Positions 54,112-64,000 of a stretch of 64,000 nt of DNA are shown one piece after another. The notes under the pieces were generated by a model, which saw only the letters and a program-made list of their open reading frames with translations, made no database searches and was not told the DNA's origin. The stretch covers positions 260,463 through 324,462 of the forward strand of contig QAOA01006876.1 in the NCBI GenBank assembly GCA_003255065.1, read 5' to 3'. The first letter of the stretch is position 1, and every line of letters starts with the position of its first letter. Source of the stretch: Cercis canadensis (Eukaryota > Streptophyta > Magnoliopsida > Fabales > Fabaceae). The translations under genes were made by a program, and so were the position numbers.

Positions 54112-57100
54112 GCTGAGACTCGGCCACTAAGCTTTCAGTGAAATTTTCAGGGGATTGATAGTGGTTCTGGTTCCTCGCAGCTTGTTATAGTTTCTTTAGA
54201 AATTCATAGTATCATGGGGAAGATTAGTAGTTTCTAATAAAAACAAGAGACTGATCTAATGAATTAATAATAAAAATCATGGCATATTTATATTTTTAAA
54301 GCTCATGCAATTGATGCTAATGGAATTTATCCTTATGTTCTTGTCTATCATAAAAGAATTATATGTACACGGCTTTTTGTCACAACATAATAATACTGTG
54401 TGAGACACACAAAATTCCACTTAATATTTTTTTTTATCAAATTTGAACTCTGTGACATTACAGTTTTATACTTGCAGAGAAAATGTGTAAATTTATCATT
54501 TTCTAAAAAAGTTAAGAGTTTAATAGTTTATTATTGTGGAGTGTTAGAACTTGGTATAAAAGATTCAATTGTGCTAAAAAAAAGTGCCTTCCAAGTAAAT
54601 GTTTGTCACATTGAAAAATTATCAAAATATCTTTTGTGCTACGTGGTTATTATATTTATATATGTGAGTATCATGTTCAATGTATTTTGGTTATTTTATA
54701 TTTTGTGGTAAATACCTACTTTAAAAACATTTTTTTTAATATTATTGAGTTTTTTAAACTAAATTCTACTATCTCGCAATAATAAACTCAAAAGTTAAAA
54801 GGACGTGTGTCCCAAAAAAGAATAGAAAATAGTCCTCTTGGGCTTGCATTTGTTACGATTCAAAATTCATTTTGGAGCATGCCCATATCCTAATGGAACA
54901 TTGGGTACCCATTTACAATGCCCATGTAAAGACGGGTTGGCGGGTATTATGGACTTCAAGGCCATAAAATAACTGACAAAGACATTCCATTTCTGTAGAT
55001 GGAAAAAACTCAACAAACCATCTTCCAGCAAAAAAATTAAAAAACAAAAAAACCACCTGCTGATTATTAATGGAACATTTTTTTGGGTACATTACCCAGG
55101 ATATATATTAATTGTATGGTTCATTCGCTATCTAAAAATATTGTTAGCAATAATGATATGCCGAATTGCTAGATGATGAATTGTAACCACAAAAGGTGCC
55201 TATGAAGGATATGAGTTACAGAATTAAGTACAAAACTAGGTGGTCCTGTAGTTAGCTAGTCAGCTCAATTTTTGTTACATAATTTCTCATTCATTATTCT
55301 AAATCATTCAAGGCATGAAGGACATTATATGCAAAGCAAAACACTTCACTTTGTTTAAAAAACGATGTAGGAAGTATGTTGAATTTTGTGTCAAACCTTA
55401 ATTGGTAAGTGTTTGATCTCCTTTTAATGAGTAGCAATCAAGAGAAAGTAAAATGAAAATGAAGGATGGTAATTGAGGATCTGAACGTAGGTAAACTAAC
55501 ATTTTAAGCCTTCTATCTAGTGTCGGATTAAGAGTTTAATTATATCCTAAAGTCATATTAATGAAGAAGTGGCCCACTAAGATTTCTCGTTTGGGGAGTT
55601 TTCTTCTGAAATCAAAGAGGGCAAATCATGATGTATATATGTCGGAGTTTACTCCGGGAAGTTGAGAGTTTAATTTATTTCCTACTCTTGTTTCAATTCA
55701 ATGCATCTAACTGAAACTTAACCCATTGTAGAAGTTAGTTTTCAGGTATCCAATTATTATAGGGTACCCTCAACTTGTAGGACCAACGAGGTTCAAATAA
55801 TGAGCAAATTTGTATCGCTCTTTCTCTATATTTTTGAAAATTAGAATCGTGGGGTTCAGAGTATGGCACTTGCCTTGCAAACTGAATCTTAATCATTATG
55901 AAATGCAAAAAGGTTAAGGGGTTCAAATTCTAAACCTACTTTACAAGTTAGCAAATGCTCTTTAATTAGTTTTCATGAAAATGTAAACAACCTTTAATGT
56001 CTACTATTTCACTATTAAAAAATAAAAAACGAAAAGTGATTGTTGAATATCAAGATATATTTATATGCAGAATATTTATCCATAAATTCTACTGTTGAAA
56101 ATTTTATAATTTAGATCAAATTCAAATTCTACTACCTTCTGCAATTAAAGGTGTGTATACAGAATTTGTAGAAAACAAATATTTCTCAAAGATTTGAAAG
56201 TAAACTAGTAAAGGACAGAAAATAAACACATGACTATTATACATATAGATATTATATATATAAATTATGGGTCTAATAGGTAATAGCACTTTCACTGGTT
56301 ATAAGAACGTACCACACCTCCTCCTATTTAATAAAAATAAAACAAAACAAATTAAATTTAAAATATAGTCACATAATGCATATTGCACTCCTATCATTAT
56401 TATTTATTACTACTAACTAATTAGTTATAAACTCGTCCAATGCACGAGCAGTTAAAGGTATCAATTTTGCTCAGTTAGGGTTAGATTATAGGTCCTGCAG
56501 GCATTATTATACAAGATAAATGAAAATGGTAGGGTGTATGGCGTGCAATAATGAAAAAAAAAGCAACTGCTAGCCGACTAACTAAAAAACACAAGCAGAG
56601 TTTAATTGAGAGATGGCGAGCTTGTCGGTGTGAAATGTGAAAATGGAAGCAGTGAGATGGTTCAATTGAAATTGAACAATATGTCAAATATGATATGAAG
56701 AAGCTAACTAGTATTCTATTACTAGCTATAGTATGTAGCCAGCTGCTACTCATCTCATTCTGTGTTATCAAGTTCATTTTCCGATATGATGTGGCCTCAA
56801 TTGTGGTTCAACAAACTCTAACCTACCCATGACATAGCCCCATAAGCAAAGCAAGGAATTGTTTAATGTTTATGGGTTGAAGAAGTTGTTTTCATTTGGA
56901 TTGACTCGTGAAAATGAAAGGGAAAAACAAGTGGTATTTGATGGAGTATTCAATGAGAAGCCAAATTAGTTGTGCTCTTATCTGTCACCTTCTTATGATG
57001 TTATATATACCACATGATTTCCCTCATTCTCTCAACTGTATTCCATTAATGGTACCACACTCTGCGTGGCATGTTCTTTGCATATCAATAGCCATCAAAC

Positions 57101-59570
57101 CTAGCTAATTCAAGAATTTACTCCATTGTTTTCTTTTTCTTGTTTATGATAGCAAAAATACTTTTTAGCACTGCAAAATATAAATAAAATTACTGTGCAT
57201 GAAAAATGAAGGACTTCCAAAATGCGCGACCTAAAATATGCTCTTACACTGTGCATGGTAGAGATAGATTGAATGTTTTAGTTGTGGCCTTAAAATGGCG
57301 AAGAAAATAGGGGGGTTTTGTTTGGTCTAACTTTATTCTACCCTTCTTTAAGGAAAGCTTCAATATGAGAGTTTTAAATTCTCATATAGGTGAAATGTCT
57401 TCATCTCATTAATGAAAAATAATTAGAGATATATCATAAAAAAATGAAGGTTATATTTCACCACGTTATCTACCATACACGATACACTCCATCGATAGAA
57501 TTAGGCAACGTGTAAGTGGAAGGTTGCCATAATGATTTAGTACAAAATATAGAGTGGTATGGGAATTGAGTCAGTTCCATCACTTTTATAACTAAAGGTG
57601 GGCAACCCAATTTCATTTTGACAGTAAATTCACCACGCATAGCCTTATATTATATGGATTGTCTTGATCAATTGGCATATCATTGTCACTTCAATGCAAA
57701 TAGTAATGACAATGTAAAAAACAAAAAAAGGCATGCAATGAAGCTTCTTGAGTTCTGATGGAAGGTTTTGAAACTCAACCAAAAAAGGAAAAGCAGTATT
57801 TTGTTATACATGAAAAAATTATAACTTTTTTTGCCTATGTTGGCCTGCCTGATTATGAACTTGTTAGGCGCTAACTTTTCTTCAAAACATGTAAATCAAA
57901 ATCAAAATCATCAATTGGAATTTTAATTAAGGAATGTATAATGTAAATTTGGAAGTCGCTATTTCAATAAAAAATGATAACTTGGAACCAACGGGTGTTT
58001 GGTTTAATAATAAAAAATTTAAATTTTTTACTCAATAATTTGAGTTTAAATTAATCTGTAAGAATCTATTAATAAAGTAAATTTTACTTTTAAGTTTTAG
58101 TGCAATTAATCAGCTCCTAATTTTTTTATTAAAGAAAAGAGAATTTAAAGAGCGGTGACAAATGATAAGGTTCACAGGCACGTGGGACAATGAAAATAAG
58201 GAGAGGAGAATGATGCCAACTTTGGCGGTGATGTATCCTTATGGACCTTATCCTCCTCCTATTCCATCCAAAAACCTACTTACTTATGTGTTATGTCATG
58301 TCATATTCATATCAAAAGCAAAATGAAAGAGACTTCTGTTCACCCATTTTCAGGTTCAACGGAGGCTAATTATTAATTAACATTGTGTTTGGTAAAATAA
58401 GTGAGAAGTAATAAAATATTAAAAAATATAATCGTTTTTATTTTTGACTTTTACGACTCCAGCTAAAGGATTAATTCCTTCAAAAAATTATTCCATTACT
58501 AGTGCAATTTTGAAAATAATTCCTCCAACACAACAATTTGTTTTTAACATTTAGTGGGCCCCATGATATCAAAAGGCAATTTTTTAATATTGACATTTAA
58601 AATGTCGATACTCTTAAATATAGATACTGCTTTTCTAAAATAGATAAATTATTAAAAAAAATTGTCATAATAAAGAAAATAATTTAAAAAATATTGTAAT
58701 TATAGAATTAAGATTCAAAATTATAATAGTAAAGTCTTTCATCTCCTAACAATTTATTTTTACAGCCTATTAGCCTTTTCCTGTTTTCATTTATTATTTT
58801 TATTTGTTTTATTTTTCCTCTTTTCTTTTAAGTTCATTTATTAGAATTAGAGTTTGTAAGTTCCATATAGTTATATACTCTATAGTCTTACCAATACTTG
58901 AAATCTAATAACATTAAGGCAAGGAAAAAAAAAAGGAAAGAAATATTACAATCTTAGCAGTTAGCAATAATAAACGTATTGGTCAGAGCCGAGTTGAGAA
59001 TAAGGGCATAAATCGTTAGAGAAACCAAAACAAAATATATGAAAAACAAGAAAATTTGAAAGATTTATATTATATATACGCCGATGTCCCCTCAATGACA
59101 GCTTGCCATCTGGCATCCCCTCACTTCTGACTTCTTATATATACGGCGCAATTATGGGCACGGCTGGCAAGTGCCAAATCTCCTCACCAGGACCTTTTTA
59201 AGTCATAGATAGATTCTACTCACACGTGCGAACTAAGTGATCTATTCCACATTATCCATTAAGAGTTAAGATTTATTAGATATAAATTTATTTTTAAGCT
59301 TTTACTTAAAGAATTAATTTTTGATATGATAGAAGAATTTTTTTACCAAGTAATCAGAAAATTAAACTTTTTTGTCTCTATTTTCTGTATCAATAGACTT
59401 GTGCTTTGCTTATATTTTAAGTTTAATGCGTATAAAGATATATTAAATATAAAATTATTTTTAAATATTTACGTTTATGATAACATGTAAAATATAAAAT
59501 TATTTATAAATTATCATCTATTTTTTTGAAAGATTAAAATAAAGTAAAAGAAGAAGACGTGGAAAAGGAA
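54112..59570. other. Long gene-poor AT-rich spacer
   Basis: The first 150-200 bases are the 3'UTR of the lipid-transfer-like gene. The remaining 5.3 kb has no frame that resembles a protein and no tRNA or rRNA. A possible MITE with hAT-like ends lies at about 58384-58533. TATATATACG occurs near 59073 and 59136. No LTR retrotransposon coding sequence is present. Confidence 0.45.
58384..58533. mobile_element. Possible short non-autonomous DNA transposon
   Basis: The left end reads TTGTGTTTGGTAAAATAA. The reverse complement of the right end reads TTGTGTTGGAGGAATTATT. These are similar terminal inverted repeats of about 10-18 bases, and TGTTTGG-type ends are common in plant MITEs. I found no target-site duplication, so this remains tentative. 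Confidence 0.3.
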
Positions 59571-60760
59571 AACCCAGTTCAGGGGTAGGGCAGCTTCTAT
59601 TCTCTTGTAAAGAAGAGAAACAGAGAGCGCCCACAGAAAAGCAACCACGCACGACACACACACACTGCTCTCAGTAATCACTATTCTATCTCACAATCTA
59701 ACAATCTATCTATCTATGCCTCACTGTGACTATCGCGGAATTGGCTTGTGATTCTGACCCTTCTCTGACTCTGACCAAACTGCAAATATAATCTAGTGTT
59801 TTGTTAATTTACTTGTTTCGTAACCCTGCTTCAAATTCAATGGCCAATTCTATCCAAACCAAGTAACACCCAACACTCCACCTCCACGCTTCTGCTTCTG
59901 TCTTCTGCAACCAAGCCCTTATTTGCTTCCTTTTCCATTTCTTCTGACACTACGCTAATACGACGTCTTTTCACTCTTCGTTTCTTCTATTTCACAGGAC
60001 CCACTTCTTATATTATTTTCTATGTTGGACCCACAGAAAGTAGACCTTCACAAATGTAAAATAGCCGTAGCCATACGTGATTTTATTCCTTTGGGTTTTG
60101 GCCATCACCCATACCCATACGTTCTTTTATTATTCTAGAATTTTAATAAACTTTTTCTATCTAATTCTTTTTAAATTGACCATGAGAATTAGATTGAAAG
60201 ATTTATTAATTACTATTCAATCTCTACAATTTGATTTCTTGTAAATTACTTTTCCTATCTTCAATTGCCCATAGAAAAATATAGGTACATTATAACTAAC
60301 AATTAGACAGTATATAAATGATTCTAGTAAAACCATTTTTTTAAAAAAAGTAACTTGAACATTTATAAACAGTACATCCAAATCCAATCCAAATCAACTA
60401 TGCACATACTGGTTCGCACTTCCCACAGGTCATTGACATGAAATATTAAATATTAAACATAGATAATGGGAAAAGTTGTCACTTTATAGATGAACACATA
60501 ATCCATTGCTAAAATTTCTAGTGGGGTACTAAATTCTAATTTGTATTAATTTAATCATAATGTTTTACAGCTTGTTTAGCTACTTCTTTCTTGGGGCCAG
60601 TGCCAAAGGACAATGGAAGGAAAGGAAAATTAGTGAGCAGCAGAGTATTAATACCTTTGTTAACGGCCTTTCCAACTGTTATCCACGTTACAAATATGTC
60701 CTTCACAAATTCAACTAATAACTAAATTGCCACTCTGCATGTGCATTTTTCCTCTTGGGT
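59571..60760. other. Promoter- or UTR-like block without a recognisable gene
   Basis: From about 59580 to 60060 the sequence becomes CT-rich with CA and TATC short repeats (about 59658-59666, 59700-59716), like a plant 5'UTR or an untranslated exon. Only very short open frames follow. It could be an alternative upstream first exon of the gene to the right, or a non-coding transcript. Confidence 0.3.
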
Positions 60761-60850
60761 ACGTCTTTGAAGGTTTTGATAGAAACGTCTCGACAATGAA
60801 AAACGTCTAGAAACCCCTCGGGTACTTCCTGGAAGGGTATATAATATAAA
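60761..60850 (+). promoter_or_regulatory. Candidate orphan promoter
   Basis: Three ACGTCT words (60761-60766, 60785-60790, 60803-60808), which are bZIP half-site-like, stand 30-77 bases upstream of a TATA-like run TATATAATATAAA (60838-60850). No coding frame follows within 2 kb. It may drive a non-coding RNA or an alternative transcript of the right-edge gene. Confidence 0.35.
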
Positions 60851-63060
60851 GACCGAAAGGTCAAACGCAGCATACCGCAAGACAAGTAGACAACATAGTT
60901 GCTGTTGGTTTACCGGCCCAACACTTCACAATTCAAACTAAAACAAAACTCTTCCTACTTTTTTTTTTAATCTTTCTTTCTTTTCTTCTTTCTCCCTCAC
61001 CACATTCATTTTCTTCCCTTTTCAAATGATCTCTACTGTCATATTCAATAAAAATATTTTACTTATTTTTCATTCAAATGAATGTTATGTGTAATTATAT
61101 AAATTTTTTAAAAAATATTTTTTCTACAAATAAGATTATTTATAGTTCTTATATTTATTCTCTCTCTTTCTATTATTTTTTTTCTGTTTTTCTTCTTTTT
61201 TTTTACAGATATAATTTTTATGTTTAAATAATTGTCGTGCGTTGTATGAGTTGTAACTTTTTATCATTAGATCACACTGAATAATTTAAAATAATACATA
61301 AAATTGTAAGAAATAAATATATATAAGATAAAAAAATTCCATTAATTTGATTACAATTTTTAATTAAGAAATAACACATTTCATTCTTGTTGTGCTTGTA
61401 TAATTTACTTGGAGAGGTAAAATTCCAATAAATTAATTAAATAAATCTTTAAATAGGAGATTATGAAAAATAAAATGGGAACACGAAGTTGTGGATTGCA
61501 GCATGGCACATATTCCTGATAATGGAAGAGGAAAACTTGTCCACCTAACTATTGATTGACAAAATTTAAAAAGTTGGGAGAAATTTGATTTTCTCAAGCC
61601 ATCTTGTTTTCTTCTGTGAGGGGAAAGGGGGAATTGACCACAAAGAACACAACCTACATTTCATGAGTGGTCATTCTTGAAAGCATCGTCTTTTATCTTG
61701 TTTATTTATAACTATCAATTTTGTAGGGACCTACATTATCTTCCAAAATCTTAACTACCCTTCCTTATGAGTCATATATATAAATTTAAACTAGGGACAA
61801 TCTATTTATTGATCAATATAAAAATAATTGAGGAATCTATAATTTATAATTCAATGGAGGACCATTTTTCTTTTGTGCAAAATAAATAATTATTACACAA
61901 AAAAAAAGTCATTTATACATAGACATTTTACTTCGTCTGCACCTTACAATTAAGTTAATGATTATGAGAAGTGACACGAGTTTAACTTAATTAATTAGTA
62001 AGTGGACATATAGATAGAGGTCCTAATTCGATTTTTAACCGAAATAAATGTTTAATGAGACGATCTAAATTTTAATTAGTATTATATAGTTTCAGGAAAA
62101 AACTCATTTTCGTACCAAATGAATATTTTTCCTATATTCCGAAAGAAATAATTATAACAACTCCTTTTCGTCTTTAATGAGCCGAAAATTTGATTAAATA
62201 TAGTTGTCAACAATTGACGAATCACGAAGGCTTGAAGTTTAAAGAACAATACATAACAAAAAGAAAAAAAGAATAATGAAATATAAATAGAATTAATAAA
62301 TATGAGTTATCAACACAGATATGATTTTTAGGCTTTAATTTCAAATCGTGAAAAAGTTATATTGTAACTTCTATCGATATCTCGTTAAATTAGTTACTTA
62401 GTTTGTTATTGATTTTCAATAAACAGTTCTCTATATTTTAGCAGTAGCTGTTGTAGGTCCTTGGTAAAATGGTTGCTCTTTTTATCAACTGTGTTTAAAA
62501 ATATGTTTTCTCCTGTTATGTTTTTTTTTTTTTTTTTTTAAATCTAGTGCTGCTAGTAATTTTAAAAGTAGGTGATATATAAATATTATTAAAAAATTTA
62601 TTGACACTTATGATATGGCCAGACTTTTATGTACAAAAAAATTCAATCAATCTTGATATCATATGTAACTTAGTAAACATATTTATACAAGATAATTAAT
62701 ACATCATAAAATTATTTTGTTAATAAAATAATATATTCGAAAGGAATAGTCTATTATCATATTCCTAAAATCTTGCAAAATCAATTGTAGATAACATATT
62801 AAAATATAACTAATTTTTTCAAATTAAATTATCATCAAACCCAATTTGACCTCTAATTTAATTCAAACATGCACAATTTAAGCATTTAATTATTAGAATT
62901 AAAAAGAATTGCTTGTTTACCTTTTGGGGGAAAATAATTTAAATTTCAATGATAAAAAAAGTTACATAATGTGGGGAAGAGGGGCAATATGGTAAAGAAG
63001 AGGAAAGCAGAACTCGGAACTTGGAACTTTGAACGCGAGGCGGGAGGGCCAGGTGGATAG
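60851..63060. other. AT-rich stretch with no gene seen
   Basis: A polypyrimidine tract runs at about 60957-61020, and the rest is AT-rich with T-runs, for example about 62520-62539. I see no coding sequence, tRNA or transposon. Confidence 0.4.
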
Positions 63061-63522
63061 TATAAAATAAAGTCGCTGGACGCCAATTCCCTACCATTGG
63101 CAGAAGCACAACCGCTGGCCCTAGACACACTCCTTTTCTCTCTCATCCCTCTTCTTCTCCCTCTCTGTTTTTGCTGCAAACTTAAACCGCACTAAGCAAC
63201 AGAATATTTCCCCCTTTTTATATTCCAAAATAGCCAAAAAAATAAAAATTATTGGACTCCAAAACAGGGAGGGCAAGCACGAAGAAGGAGATCGCAGACC
63301 CTGCAAACAACGAGAAAAAGGGGCCTTGCAGATCCAAAATGACGCATTAGCCCTTTTCCTCATTTCACCTTTCGTCTTTGGTTTTTTCTTTTTTGGTTAA
63401 GGTACGGTCTCCGGCCTTTTCTTCCCTTTGCCCTCATTTCCTCCTTTGCCCTCATTTCCTCGTCTGATCTAGGCGTAAGGGCCCCAAACTGTTGCGCGTT
63501 GCTTGGTTGCCGGGATAGTACA
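63061..63522 (+). promoter_or_regulatory. Promoter and 5'UTR exon of a gene running off the right edge
   Basis: TATAAAATAA (63061-63070) is followed by a CT-rich leader and a direct repeat of TTTGCCCTCATTTCCTC (about 63427-63443 and 63445-63461). A plausible splice donor ends the exon at 63522 (AGTACAG|GTACGC). No convincing ATG-led coding frame lies in this exon. The following 480 bases are T-rich and intron-like, so the coding region should begin beyond 64000. The gene is unidentified. Confidence 0.45.
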
Positions 63523-64000
63523 GGTACGCTCTGCAAAATCAATTTTTCTGAGCTTTTTACTTGCTGCTTTTGGTTTTCGTTAACAATGGAAGATCGACGT
63601 CTAATATTTGAAAATAAAAATCTAAACTTTCTACATTTCTCGCTTTCCCAGCGTAGCATTAGAGGTTTTTTGTTTTTTTGGTGGAGACCTTTATTTTTTT
63701 AACTTAATGAGGGGTGGGTCGCGTTCATTGCGAATTCGTACTCTGATTTTTGTTACATATTGCAATGTGTGTGAATTTTCTTTTATTTTTTTTTTAGGTT
63801 TTTCTATGATTTGTTAAGACTCCATTTTTGCCTTCCAGTATAATCTTCGTTTCCGATGTTTATAGATTCGAAGTCAGATCTGCACCATTTTTGGCTAGAA
63901 TTTAAATATTAAATATATGTGTATTTGTTATTTAACAAGTTTATTATTTTAAATTTCATGATCATTTCGTTTTCTAAAACTTTTTCGTGGTATCTTTCTT
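63523..64000 (+). other. Probable 5'UTR intron continuing past the window
   Basis: T-rich sequence begins with GTACGC and has no coding features. An open frame at 63499-63702 crosses the inferred donor and resembles nothing known. The acceptor is not in this window. Confidence 0.35.

Noticed and set aside
55850-55945. SINE-like arrangement (TATGGCACTTGCC, then GGGTTCAAATTCTA)
   Set aside because: The boxes match poorly, and neither an A-tail nor flanking duplication is present.
56481-56777. 98-codon minus-strand frame in the long spacer
   Set aside because: Hydrophobic low-complexity translation with no family resemblance, promoter or splice support.
60824-60836. Possible heat-shock element TTCCTGGAA before the TATA box
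   Set aside because: The half-sites are three bases apart instead of the two needed for an nTTCnnGAAn element, and no third repeat is in phase.

Overview
This window is nuclear DNA from a eudicot plant. The genes are split by AT-rich GT-AG introns, intergenic DNA is AT-rich with many poly-A/T runs and microsatellites, and every recognisable protein belongs to a plant family. The protein sequences look like those of a woody rosid, but that is an impression and the species cannot be named from sequence alone. All exon models below were built by hand: each junction was read in the sequence and each exon sum was checked to be a multiple of three. The symbols HDA15, TRM5 and GRV2 come from remembered family sequences.

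Layout. 939-7755 (minus): an HDA15-type class II histone deacetylase in 17 coding exons, with an extra 5'UTR intron and a SINE in one intron. 9642-9770 (minus): a 42-residue DVL/ROTUNDIFOLIA-like peptide gene with its own TATA box, easily missed because of its size. 12732-17242 (plus): the tRNA m1G37 methyltransferase TRM5 in 11 exons, one of which lacks a canonical splice donor. 19455-21406 (plus): a GPI-anchored GH17 beta-1,3-glucanase with an X8 domain. 22507-25402 (plus): a DUF936 protein. 25403-28300: a repeat-rich spacer with a possible Mutator-type MITE, a short duplication around an N, and a SINE with a perfect 19-bp target-site duplication just upstream of the next promoter. 28324-32045 (plus): a lysine-rich acidic protein of unknown function. 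33786-35180 (plus): a single-exon BAHD acyltransferase. 36711-51880 (plus): the very large GRV2/KAM2 (RME-8-like) J-domain endosomal protein in 22 exons (2585 residues). 53304-54111 (plus): a GPI-anchored lipid-transfer-like protein. 54112-64000: almost 10 kb without a convincing coding exon, but with promoter-like blocks near 59.6, 60.8 and 63.1 kb. The last looks like the promoter and 5'UTR of a plus-strand gene whose coding part lies beyond the right edge.

The genes do not form a pathway; this is an ordinary gene-rich chromosome segment with mixed housekeeping, cell-wall and trafficking functions. I found no evidence of a new multi-gene system. The most notable items are the DVL-like micropeptide gene, the non-canonical TRM5 intron, three tRNA-type SINE insertions in or next to genes, a MITE-like element full of TGAC motifs, and two single-N positions that each sit between near-identical copies and look like unmerged contig ends.
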